From Neopestalotiopsis rosae (taxonomy: Eukaryota > Ascomycota > Sordariomycetes > Amphisphaeriales > Sporocadaceae): a stretch of DNA of 64,000 bases. Shown here piece by piece: positions 11,504-22,164 of this stretch; within the stretch, counting starts at the first letter, position 1; the number at the start of each line of letters is the position of its first letter. A program made the translations under genes and the position numbers. The stretch spans positions 1,054,001 through 1,118,000 of the forward strand of contig JALGAS010000003.1 of NCBI GenBank assembly GCA_023078685.1. The letters run 5' to 3'. A model generated the notes under the pieces. That model was not told the DNA's origin. It searched no databases and saw only the letters and a list, made by a program, of their open reading frames with translations.

Positions 11504-13933
11504 ATGACATCCCCTTCAGTACTAGCTGGTACGGAGGCTACCGCACACCCGGGATGCGAGTATGCGAAAGACAACAATGTCCTCTATCAGTATACGCCGA
11601 TCGAGAACACAGATGGCGCGATTCGTTTATTGATTCTACGCGGAGGAACAGGACATGATATTGACTGTGACCTCATTGATTCCACCATCGATCACCGCGA
11701 TCGTCCCTACGAAGCAGTTTCATACATATGGGGCCCCGAATTCGCGTCTGATTTGATTAAAATCCGCGGAAGAAACTTGCCCGTCACCTTCAACTTGGGT
11801 TTGATATTACGAGATTTACGCAGCCCAGACGTGGATCGTGTAATATGGGTCGACGCTCTTTGCATCAACCAGCAAGACGCAACCGAAAAAGGCCACCAAG
11901 TTGCGCAAATGAAAGACATACTCCGATCTGCAAAGTGTGTCTTGTTTTGCATTTGCCGACCAACAGAACACACTGATTTTCTCATGGACTCCCTCAAAAG
12001 ACTGCAAGACAGTCTACAAGACACCAAGTCAGGCAAGCATAATATCAGCGATTCTTGGCGTGAGATGCAGACTCTCATAGCACGTCAGCATTTGAACCCT
12101 CACCAGCCGCAGTCTGAAGCTTCACTGCAGAGACAGGTAAAAGCCTTGACATTGCTACACCGCCAAGGGCTCGAATACATCCTTAATCAACCTTGGTTTC
12201 TCAGAGTATGGATTTTGCAAGAAGTTGCGAACGCGTCCAGCGCAATAGTCTACTGTGGAAGAAAGTCTATTTCGGCGGTCACGTTTGCCCTTATGCCAGA
12301 GCTACTCGGCGCTACAATTCCACGTGGACAAGATGAACTCGTTGCTCATGTACTCAGTCTTATGCCAGGGCCTTTGAAAGCACACGTCTCGCAAGAACTA
12401 TACCCATTACTACAACGATTCCGCGACTCCCTTGCTACAGTGGAACGGGACAAGATCTATGCGCTTTTCGGCATTTGTCAAGACAGACACATTGACAAAC
12501 ATCTGAGCCCGAACTACGTCAAATCTGATCAGGACGTGATACGCGATACGATAGCATACATATGTCAGGTCGAGGTATCAGCAATTACCTACAGCCGTTT
12601 CGACTCCATATCCAATTTCTTGGACGAACTCAATTGGCTTGACAACAATTTGCTTTCAGACTTCCTGGCCATGGGAGATCATCGTACAGCTTTATCTCAT
12701 GTTATGCATCGCGGAAAGTACATATATCTTGATTTGGAGCTTCTGACTTCAGCAAGCACCGACATTATGATGAAAGAAGGAGTAATGGCACTCCTGCTCG
12801 AGCTCCGTGGCGCGGACAGTCTCTTTTCAGATTGGTATGGATGGCATTCGACTTGCGTTGCCGCAGAAAACGGACACGACGCCCTTGCCATTTCAATGCT
12901 AGAAAAGGTAACAGATATTGATGCCATCAGCGAAGACCTCGACGACCTTGATTATACAGAGGTGGAATTTACGGCAGATATCAAAAATACGGGAACACGT
13001 TTATTCATGGCTTCGGCAGCGGGAAACATCAATTTGGTCAGACTCCTGCTTGAGAAGGGGGCCAATATAGAAACGAAATCCTCGCACGGAGTTTCACCAC
13101 TCACAATTGCCGCGGCGAAGGGTCATCATGCCATCGTCAGCCTTTTACTGGAGAAGGGGGCGGATACTTCGGACGCAGGCGATCCCTATCATACGCCGCT
13201 CGTAGCAGCAGCGATGATGGGCCATGGTGATACGATTCGCGTTCTTCTTGCAAACCATACTAGTTCCAAATATGAAGACAGTAATTCCGAGAGCCGAAAC
13301 TTCAGCAGGGCGTTGAGTGCCGCCGCGCATTACTGCCAGCCGTCCGCTCTGAGCTTGCTGCTTGAGACGGGAGTTCATGTCAGCCAAGAGCAGATGTCTA
13401 AATTATTGTATGAAGCGTTATCGTCTTGGATATTTCCTTGGAGGACTGACCCGAGGGAACCACACAACCAAGAAGTTCTTGTTTCGATGTTACTCGAGAA
13501 GGGCGCACGACCTAGAAGCTCTTTAAGACTGGCATTGCGCAATGGAAATGGGGCAATTGTACAGTCTCTTCTTGAACATGAAGCTGGTGGAGCCGCAATC
13601 AACGAGAGATCTTTTGACCGCGTCTCCCTTGATGAGGGCGTTTCGAAAAGAATTCTCGGCACGCCATTGTCGTTCGCAACACTTTTTGGAAACGTGGATT
13701 TGGTCAGACTGCTGTTAAAGTTTGGAGCCAAACCTGAGATTAGAGATGATACGGGCAGAACGCCACTGTCATGGGCAGCAGAAAACGGCCAAAGAGACAT
13801 TGTTGAGATTTTATTGGATGCGGGCGCCGAGATCCAAGCTGAAGATACAGATCAGCCAACACCTTTGGGCTTAGCTACACGCTATGGGCATAAAAGCGTC
13901 ATCGAACTTCTGATAAGCAGAGGTGCTGTTTAA
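11504..13933 (+). CDS. HET-domain / ankyrin-repeat protein
   Basis: Single exon, 809 residues, with ATG at 11504 in good context (CACAATGAC). The HET domain begins near residue 65 (YEAVSYIWG) and includes VDRVIWVDALCINQQDATEKGHQ and WFLRVWILQEVANA, then DKIYALFGICQD. From about residue 497 there are canonical ankyrin repeats (AAGNINLVRLLLEKGAN, SPLTIAAAKGHHAIVSLLLEKGA), a degenerate middle part, and a second intact block from about 719 to the end (TPLSWAAENGQRDIVEILLDAGA). This is the architecture of fungal incompatibility/immune-type proteins in which HET is the effector and the repeats bind ligands. It is convergent with the 2OG oxygenase, 109 bases away. It looks intact. Confidence 0.93.
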   Translation: MTSPSVLAGTEATAHPGCEYAKDNNVLYQYTPIENTDGAIRLLILRGGTGHDIDCDLIDSTIDHRDRPYEAVSYIWGPEFASDLIKIRGRNLPVTFNLGLILRDLRSPDVDRVIWVDALCINQQDATEKGHQVAQMKDILRSAKCVLFCICRPTEHTDFLMDSLKRLQDSLQDTKSGKHNISDSWREMQTLIARQHLNPHQPQSEASLQRQVKALTLLHRQGLEYILNQPWFLRVWILQEVANASSAIVYCGRKSISAVTFALMPELLGATIPRGQDELVAHVLSLMPGPLKAHVSQELYPLLQRFRDSLATVERDKIYALFGICQDRHIDKHLSPNYVKSDQDVIRDTIAYICQVEVSAITYSRFDSISNFLDELNWLDNNLLSDFLAMGDHRTALSHVMHRGKYIYLDLELLTSASTDIMMKEGVMALLLELRGADSLFSDWYGWHSTCVAAENGHDALAISMLEKVTDIDAISEDLDDLDYTEVEFTADIKNTGTRLFMASAAGNINLVRLLLEKGANIETKSSHGVSPLTIAAAKGHHAIVSLLLEKGADTSDAGDPYHTPLVAAAMMGHGDTIRVLLANHTSSKYEDSNSESRNFSRALSAAAHYCQPSALSLLLETGVHVSQEQMSKLLYEALSSWIFPWRTDPREPHNQEVLVSMLLEKGARPRSSLRLALRNGNGAIVQSLLEHEAGGAAINERSFDRVSLDEGVSKRILGTPLSFATLFGNVDLVRLLLKFGAKPEIRDDTGRTPLSWAAENGQRDIVEILLDAGAEIQAEDTDQPTPLGLATRYGHKSVIELLISRGAV

Positions 13934-14042
13934 ATGTGGCGGGCTTTGCTTAATACTGTTCAGTAGTACACATGAATCGATAACTCAAGCTGAAATAGGT
14001 CTATTTACTCCACGTCGCAAAATTTACAACTCCACCTAGCCC

Positions 14043-15127
14043 CTACTCTACACTCTTAGATGCTTTGCGAGCCAAAGCCATGGCCTTCTTGACCTCCCAC
14101 TCCCAAGCAGTCAGTTCATCATCCTCGCCGCCCTCACCAGGCCCAACGAGTCTCTTCATACTAGCTTCGCGCTCCGGTCTCACCAAGAGCGCCAAGCTGT
14201 ACCGATCCGCAAAGCGCTGCGGTCCCGGCGCACAGCTGATGCGGTGAACGTTGCTCCGCAGCAGCCCGCCCGTCCACTGCACCATGGCGTCGCCGAGGTT
14301 CACGATCAGACACCCCGGCTGCGGGCGCACCCAGAGCCAGGCACTCGCGTCCTCGGGCGGGCGGTTGGGCGCGAGGATCTGCAGCCCGCCGAGCACGTTG
14401 GTCAGCAGCGTTATGGTGCCAAAGTCCGTGTGGTGGATCATGTTGGTGCGGGGGCCGTCGGGGTCGGAGTCGGGACTGGCGAACGCCTTGATCATGCGGA
14501 TCACGGTGCCGGATGGCTTGGTCGGCTGCTGCAAGGATGAGAAGGCGTCCGCAGGGAGACCCAGCTGTGTGGCCAGGGTCTCGTTGATGGTCTTTACGAT
14601 ACTCTGACCGTGGTCGAGAAACGAGTTCAAGAGTGAAAGGCGATCGTCTATGAGTGATGGAAGTGGCTGGCGGGCTGCATTCCCCATGAGCCCATCTTGG
14701 CCAATGTTGAACCATTCAAAACGGTCCGGCTCGCCCGTCTCGATTTTGGCCTGGCCTCGAGGTTTGAATCTGAGTTGCGTCAGTAAGCGAGGTATCATTC
14801 AGGTCAAGGGTCAAGGTCCAGACGATCATACCCAAGAAAACTCCTCGGAGGGTCATGCAAGTACTGTTCTTTCACGTCGATAGGCAAAGTCATCAAGTCC
14901 TTGCCTAAACCGAAGAGTTGGTCAATCTCGCCGACTACGGCATCCCCGAGCTCGTCGCCCCGAAGATCAAGTAGGAAGAATCCCAGGTCTTGACAAGCTG
15001 ACAGTGTCTCTTGAGCGACCTTCACATCACCCGCACGCAGTCCACCAAAATCTATGGTGTATAGAGGCGCAGTTGGAATATCGTCAGGAAATGGCGGGAT
15101 GCCCTCAAACAGTCTTTTCGAAGCCAT
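14043..15127 (-). CDS. 2OG-Fe(II) oxygenase (isopenicillin-N-synthase/isp7-like)
   Basis: Two exons are predicted, 15127-14832 and 14769-14043, with a 62-base intron (GTATGA..TTACTGACGCAACTCAG), giving 340 residues. The N-terminal half matches the non-haem dioxygenase N domain (YTIDFGGLRAGD, ETLSACQDLGFFLLD, RSFLGF). The C-terminal half has the catalytic facial triad HTDFG ... NVHRI and the 2-oxoglutarate-anchoring RYSLAL, with PGCLIVNLGDAMVQWTGG between them. The enzyme would couple oxidative decarboxylation of 2-oxoglutarate to hydroxylation or desaturation of a small molecule; the substrate is unknown. No backbone synthase is nearby, so a secondary-metabolite cluster is not supported. Confidence 0.9.
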
Positions 15128-16140
15128 GCTTGTTTCGTGAATTTCGAGGTATCAACGCAGGCGAAGCAAATTGGACATGTGCAAGAGTGATAGATGGTTT
15201 GCAATTTTAATCCAGAGCAAGTCTTTTGGCGATTGAGTCGCAGTTTCTGTCAAATATAGAAATGTCAGGGCTTATGCAGCCGTCGTGTGCTGCAGCCAAC
15301 ATATCATGTTGGTGGCAATAGTGCGGGGAAGCGCAACTGCATTCTGCAACCAACACCAAGAGAATCCCACCACTTGAACTAGTACGCGCAGTCCATTAAG
15401 GATGTACAGAAATGGAATGTTTTTGAAGTATTATTGTGACACGTTTCATCACACTCATTTGCAGCATCGGGAGCGTGCCAGTAAGTCTATATCGGAAAGA
15501 TTCGGTGGAAGTAAGCCTAGGTTCAGGGCAGTCGATGTTTCTTTCTTTTTCTTTTCCCCAATTTTGGTATGTTCTTGTCGTGTCACTTAGTCTTCAGGTG
15601 TTAACAAAGGATCATGTCCATGTTCCCTCCAAGACTTTGTGAATCGCTCTATCACAAACAATGAAGATATTGAGAAGTTATATACAGTTCATGTGATTTG
15701 TACTACATTCAGAAAGAGTATCAGAATTGATAGCTTATCTAGATTTTACCTAAGTTCCACAACGCTTGCATCTCATCTACAAGCCATGATAATGAACTGA
15801 AACTCAAACTTATTAATAGCTAATCTTTTCCAGATCCAACTCAGAGACTCGGGAAACTAAAAAGTGGTCATGATGGAAATGTTTTCGTCTTCTCGTGCAT
15901 GTGCCCACAACGCACAAATCGAACCAGTTTCAATTTTCAGCGTGAAGAACACAACTAATCGACTCATTATGTGTCCCGGTCTACATGAGCAAGCATCCGT
16001 GTATGGTTCGTTTTATCACCTGACCCTGTACTTTCCCCAAAACCCTACTCAGATTCTTCGGCTGGCCATACTATTTTACTGGTATCACCTCCATCCCAGT
16101 AGCCCCTGCCACCTTCGCACCATATCTCTTCCCGCTCATC
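15128..16140. other. Intergenic, AT-rich, no gene seen
   Basis: Holds the upstream region of the oxygenase and the 3' flank of the F-box-like gene. Only short frames are present. Confidence 0.5.
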
Positions 16141-17450
16141 TCAAGAGTCAAGCATGGCTTCAAATTCTCCAAGACTTGGGATCATCATATCCATCCTGAG
16201 GGCACTCAATATCTCTAGCAGAGCATATTGTTCTATGCGACTCCAGTCCCAAAACACGTAGCCACAATTTCGTTGCCGAGAACAAGACGTGTAGAAGACC
16301 CAACAACGAGAGGAGGGCAAGCATTTGGCAAAGTGATACCAGGCCTTGAATGGTCCACAGTCGCCATCATGAAGGTCCATCCGTGGTACCAAGGCCTTCA
16401 GTTCGTCGCTATTGTAGAGGTCAAGGCTCTTATCGCCGATTATGCTGCCTCGTCTTTTCGCAAGCGACAGAGATAAACGGATGAGACCTGGTCTGTTCAC
16501 TTTTGACTTCAACATCATTTTCTTCGTGTCATCCGAAGATTCGTTAATTAGGCGGTGAATAAAGAGCAGACCCTCCGATAGCTAGCACCCAAGTCAGCCA
16601 TATTCTTGATCAAAATTGGGACAATAAGTTATGCTAATCAGGTATGATATGCGAATGTATGAACTGACCCATATGTCCTTAGTAAAGTCGATGTTTTCCC
16701 TGTCGACATAATCGACTCTCAATGATCCAAATTCAACATCTTGCGAAAGGATTCGAAACGTAGCTATAATGATATTAGCAAATTGTTGATTGTTCCATAA
16801 ATCGTGCGCACAGCAGCCTGTATCATGAGATGGAGTACTCACAGTCTACAAGCTTCCTGCTAAGGAAGGCATAGATAGTTAGAGCACATCTGCTCGTTCT
16901 CCCATGGGGGATGCTTATTTAGAAAAAGCCGGTTTTCGAATCCTCTTACGACAGCATCCGATTCGGGACGACAAAGGTTGCACAGGATTTCCAGCCGGTA
17001 AGAAGCCCGGCCAACCCGGAAGCATTCCGTTGGTGACAGCATGAGATTATCTTGGTTTAGAAGTGCCCAGGCGTGATACATGAAGTCGTTTGTCAAGGTA
17101 CGGACAATATCATGGATGTGACCAAGGTGCGTAAGGTCCCGACGAGACATCTTTTGTGTGCGAGCTGCCAGCTTCTCTGGCTCATCGTAGAGAAGATCGA
17201 GAAGTCCCTTGATTGAAGCAGCAGTATGCGGCTGAGCCATGCGGGACGACTCGAGCGCTGCAACAGCGTACGGCAACAAGTTGGGAGTGATTTGTTGTGT
17301 CAGGATATTTGGTGCGACATGTGAATATTCCGTGGCAGCGTTGTAGAAATGCTTGCAGGTGAGAAGCGCAGCTGGAAGATCCTTGATATTGTCCAGCTCG
17401 CTTAGGATGGAGGCCATCACCTCGATCGGAAGATCTATGATACGAGGCAT
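16141..17450 (-). pseudogene. F-box-like gene broken by a one-base frameshift
   Basis: Predicted exons are 17450-16843, 16763-16669 and 16581-16141 (about 380 residues if intact). The start (PRIIDLPIEVMASILSELD) is an F-box-like motif, followed by LLTCKHFYNAA. Frame is lost near 16875-16882: the main frame reads HPPWENEQMCS then stops after nine more codons, while the next frame immediately continues IYAFLSRKLVD, as expected for this family. The two downstream introns have good sites (GTGAGT..GCTAAT..TATAG and GTCAGT..GCTAG) and rejoin into DVEFGSLRVDYVD, DFTKDIW and LSEGLLFIHRLI. Either one extra A in the CTAACT run is real and the gene is inactive, or it is an assembly error. Confidence 0.65.
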
Positions 17451-18209
17451 CTTGGAAGGCGAGAAAATCTCGATTTCAGCAGACGGTCGATTGGGGGTGT
17501 CGGCTCAAATGGGACAAGAGAACCTAACCCTCCATCCCTGGGATATCAGCAGACCTGAAAAGATATCGATGAATGACGCGGCATTCAAAGACTGGTGCAA
17601 GTTGAAGAATGCCCAGGGAGAGCGTGGCGTGATGTTCTGAAGTAGTGTCTCAGGGCTCGACCCTCAGGAGACCTGACAAAAGTAGGTGCCAGCTGGGAAA
17701 GTGCGTTGCCTCATCTGCTCCTGCCGCGAACGAATTTCTGAGACGAGATCCCACTAGGTCAGCTGAACGGCGTGTCCGAAGCAACCGCGAGCTTCTCTAG
17801 AACCTGTTGTTTCTGCCGTGGACAAGTTTGAACTGGCCAGCTGAAAGAAGCAGAGATTGGTAGCTCATTTGGTTTTCAGCACGGCTTTTATCGTTTTGGC
17901 GACGGATGACAGAAGTCGTGAGCCGCTTCCAGAACTATTGAGAATGGCTATCTGGGTGCAGCCTCGCAAATGCTCTGCTATACTATGGCAGCGGCAGTGA
18001 CTTTCCATTTGAATGGATTTTGACTTAGAAAGTCTTGATAATGAAAACTTTCTGGGTTTTTACTCCTTTTTATATCGTTTTCTGCGCTACAGATCCAATT
18101 GCCAAGCCTAGAGGCCAAATAATAGTGACTGCTTGATCATGCGACTGTACCATGACACGCTCTGAATGTACCACGGAGTCTCTGGCACTCGAGCAAACGG
18201 TAAACATTG
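17451..18209. other. Intergenic between two minus-strand F-box genes
   Basis: No gene recognised. Presumably includes the promoter of the upstream-facing F-box-like gene and the 3' end of the next. Confidence 0.5.
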
Positions 18210-20122
18210 CTAATATTCGTCATCATCGGACAAGGGAAAATCACCATCACTGGAGCTCCTAGAATTTTCTGGGTATCCTTCCATGTAAGCACGATGGTTG
18301 GCGATACGATCCAGAATTAGTCCGCACTCCCTCCAAATCCGCTGTCTGTTTCGTAGTCCAGGGAGGGTGAGGCGGTTACGATGAAGTTCCATGGTCAAAT
18401 AGTACCAGTCCATCTTTTCAGGAAATCGTAAGGGTGCTGGACTGGCAGGGTAACTATGGCGTGCCTCCTCATCCCTGGCAGCCCTTTCTCGCAGGACAGA
18501 GATTGCGGCATGATACGGTTTTGGGTCATCTACGTTGCGGGCCTCCTCGCCGAGGACAGCCTCGGCTTGGCTCATGGCCTCCGTCCGAAACTTTTGTTGT
18601 TCGTAAGCTTGAAGCAATTCCGATGGTTGATGGTGGGCCCATTTGGAGTACTCCACTGAAGACCATGCTTCCCAAAGCCAGGGGCACTCTCGCAAAATCA
18701 AGGTGCGGAATACCGACTGCGGGAGCTGGTAAAATGATCGTGATGCTAAACGTAGTTTTGCAATATCTTTGGAATCGAGTGGATCCAGCATCATGAGCAG
18801 CAGCTCGCGTGGCAGTCTGGCGAAAGTGTCGCCAGGAGCCTTGCACGCTTCCCCAAACACGGTAGTGTTGAGGCCAAAGTTTGAATCGTCGGAACGGTCT
18901 GAAGCGGCCACAATTGGTGCCAACTTGCTTATGAAGCACGGATTTGCAACCACCCATTCGTCGCCGGGTCTGTTTCGATAGGATAGCGCACGTCCGACGG
19001 CTTCATCTCTTGGGAATTTGTCGTATCCGTCTCCTGACGACATGGACCACCACGTGGACAACGCATCGTAATCAACCATGCCCGACCGTAGCATGGACAC
19101 GCGCTTGAACACCTCGCGACATGTGGGATGGAACACCATGGCAGGTTCACCTGCACCTTCGGACAAGTGAATGTTGTTGAGGGCTTTCACCTCTGTACAG
19201 CGTTGCCGGGGAGGGCAGACTGCTGCCCTCCAATTTCCGTCCCGAGCCCATCGATAACAAAGGCCGCTGAGGAAGAACCTGTTGCTGCTTGCCTCGAACT
19301 CCTCGTCGTCGGGCTCAGAGACCCAGCCCTGTGCTTTTACAACAAGACATTGTGCAGTATTACATCCTCGCATGTCATCGGCCGAGATGTAATGTCCATT
19401 GAGGACTAAACGTTTATCGACCTTCCACTGGCAATTAGGTCCACCAGAAATATGTTCATAATTGAAATCTTCATAATCAAGATTGACCATCGGTTTGTCG
19501 TGTACTGGTATCATGGCTTGCGCATGGATTGTACCTGAGGCTTGGCTCTGATCAGAAGCTGCAGACGCTGTAGCATTCGGCGACGAAGATAGCGTGGCTG
19601 CGTTACCATGACTTGCGACGCTCCCAGAATCGCTCTCATAGCTAGAATCATACTCATATGGATCATCTTCTTCCGACAACTCGTCAACCTTACAAGTTAA
19701 GGTGCATTAATACAATCATGTTGCAGTAGAACGTTGCTATGACTGGCAATCATTATGAAGGCTGCTAATGGCAGTTACTTACATATAGATCATGATAGTC
19801 ACCCTCTGCACCAATTTCTACTTCTCGTTGAATATAGTTGTCCACGAGTCTTGGGTCATCTGGAATTTGGCTAGCGCTCTTCTTCCACCGTTTGGCCACC
19901 ATGCACCCAGACGACCGTGGGTAGAGGCGGTCTCTGCCGTCTGCCATGTTGCCCATGGTGGGAATGCCAAAGTGTCCATCACCATGAAGGAACCCTCCCG
20001 TACTCATGGGGCCCCGAGTGCCAGCCGGCACCGCAGGGCTCTGCTGGCGTTCGAAGGCGACCTGTGTCGAAGCCAATGCCGCAAATCTGGCAAGTGGGCA
20101 TAGGCTGGTTCCGTCTATACAT
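18210..20122 (-). CDS. F-box-domain protein with N-terminal Cys-rich motif, frame break in exon 1
   Basis: The long exon 19688-18210 follows an intron (GTAAGT at 19782; acceptor TTGTAAG) that keeps frame with exon 1 sequence. It has an acidic/Ser-rich start, then ISGGPNCQW, HYISADDMRGCNTAQCLV, an F-box-like segment (LPRELLLMMLDPLDSKDIAKLRLASRSF), and an acidic end. The true N-terminus is probably the ATG at 20122, which reads PTCQICGIGFDTGRLRTPAEP, the Cys-x2-Cys leader of this fungal F-box family. That frame stops at 19979, whereas the sequence leading into the intron is in the next frame. A one-base shift or an unseen junction between about 20076 and 19982 is needed. Role: probable substrate receptor of an SCF ligase, inferred only from the F-box. 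Confidence 0.68.
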
Positions 20123-21122
20123 GGCGCTAGATCTCTTGTGCCCGGGGCAATCTGATGCCTACTTGCTAAACGTCAAGTGAGGTAGCGAGAGCGCGAAAAG
20201 TTTGGTTCCTTTTGGTACTAAGTAAAAATCATCAAATGAGATGGTGTCCTAGCTTCTGTAGTGGAGCACTGGGACGCGCTGTTGTTCGTCCCTGCAATCA
20301 TTGAACAGGCAATCAATACTCATGACGAGGAAGAAAACGGTACCGAGGCACTTCCCTTCTAAATGTACGAACAGTTGTAACAAATTAAGGAGCAAAACGA
20401 TGTATCAATGTTTTGAGACTTGGAATTCCAACGTGCACGTTTCAACATCAACGTCGTGAAAGCTACCACGAGGAGCTGTATCAATGGCTACAGCGCTCCG
20501 ACTGCCTGCCGCAAGCGTCGTCAGCCAAGAATTGCCGGTAGAATGGTACCCCAAGCAACGGTGCAGGCGCATCAAATTCAAAATTGTTCATTCGTCAATG
20601 TAAGGCACCTTCAATCATGGCAGGTGCTAATGTCGTCTGTTAGTCTACCGTTGTAAAGCAAATGATTTCGACATGTTGGATAGATTCTCGGACGAATCGG
20701 TACTTATTAAGTTCCCGCCTCAATGGGTGATTTAAAGGGACCCCTATCAAGCCTACCGCGTGTTAGCCAGGGGCCGCTGGGAGGTTGAAGATCGGCAAGG
20801 CTAAGGGGAAAGCTGGCGCCGGACGTGCGACGGGCTGATGAATTGATCGATTCCACGCTTGAATCTACATACAATATTGCCGGAGATGCATCTACCCGTG
20901 AGGTAGTCAAATTAGCATTCCAATCGTCGTTTTTTCGATTACTTATTGACAAGAGGCGAACTGCCGCCCCTTACGCAATGGCGAGCATGACTCAAAAGAT
21001 CAGGAACGCGCCCTGACTTCAACTTCTGTGAAGCTTATTGAACCTTCTTTTTTTTGTTCCTGAATATTCGGTCCATTTTCTCGACTTTCTCTATATCCAT
21101 TATCACCCGGAAGATCGTCACA
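20123..21122. other. Intergenic, divergent promoter region
   Basis: Lies between the F-box gene (minus) and the haloperoxidase (plus). Just upstream of 21123 there is a T-rich stretch (CTTCTTTTTTTTG). No gene seen. Confidence 0.5.
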
Positions 21123-21939
21123 ATGTGGAGTGGTCTAGGCTTTCTTTTAATGGTGGCTCTGCCCATCAAGGCACAGAATGACTGGCAAGCGCCACAAGCT
21201 GGAGATAGTGCGTAACCCGCCAAGCGCAGCGCTCGGAACATTACCTGGCGTATACTAACAATACTCTCTTCAGGCCGTTCGCCATGTCCAATGCTCAACA
21301 CATTAGCAAACCACGGCTTTTTACCACGAAATGGACTAAATGTTGATGCACCCACGCTGCGCAACGCTCTCAAGTCCAATAGCTTTGACCCCAACGCCTT
21401 GTCCGATGTCATTGACCAGGCTTTAAGCACGTCCACGACGGGCAACAGCTCGACCTTCAATCTCGCGGATGTGGTCAAGCACAACGTTATCGAGCATGAC
21501 GGCTCATTGTCTAGAGATGATTTGGCCCACAATGGCAACGACTTGAATTTCGACGCGGACATCTGGGCGCAGGTGGTAGCTCACTTTGCCAATGATACCA
21601 TCAGCATAGAGACGGCAGCTAGGGCGAGAGCGGATCGCATCGCAAATGCGCAATCGACAAATCCAGATTATTCGCAGCCCAATGGCGATACGGCTAGCCT
21701 GGCTGAAACATCATTCTACCTGATGCTTCTGGGAGATCGGGTCAACGGCAACCCTCCTACTGCATGGGTAAAGATCTTCTTTGGTAAGTTTGCAACTCGT
21801 CGCTACTCGGCCTACTGTCCTAACTTTTACTACAGAGCAAGAAAGATTCCCATTCGCTGAAGGATTCGTAAACAAGAGTCCTGTCTTGACTCTAGACGAG
21901 ATTGAGACCATGATGGACAGAATCTCAGCAGTGCAATAG
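21123..21939 (+). CDS. Secreted heme haloperoxidase (chloroperoxidase family)
   Basis: Three exons are predicted (21123-21207, 21274-21783, 21836-21939), giving 232 residues with all junctions in frame. The first residues (LGFLLMVALPIKAQ) form a signal peptide. The mature protein starts with WQAPQAGDSRSPCPMLNTLANHG, in which Cys of the PCP motif is the proximal haem ligand. EHDGSLSRDD supplies the Glu-His-Asp triad, and AETSFYLMLLGD and RFPFAEGF are conserved family segments. Enzymes of this Peroxidase_2 family carry out peroxidase, halogenation or peroxygenase chemistry outside the cell. At 232 residues it belongs to the short class. It is convergent with the next HET gene, 225 bases away. 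Confidence 0.93.
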
Positions 21940-22164
21940 TTGTGTCAATTAATTATGAATATATAATGGTACTTTTACCGCGCTCATTGCAAGTTTCCAG
22001 CGATACTGTCTGCCATTGTGAATAAGCATGCCAAATGACTAGTGCAACAAGTAGCATGTATGCGGTATGATGGACCCTTCACTTCCTCCCTGGAACATGT
22101 ACAGTGTTTTTCAAATACGCAGGTACTCCTTGTCCGGACCTTTCACGTTCCAGTGACTGCTTTT

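Noticed and set aside
14161..14715. 184-codon alternative minus-strand frame
   Set aside because: Overlaps the catalytic exon of the 2OG oxygenase in another frame and has no motif.
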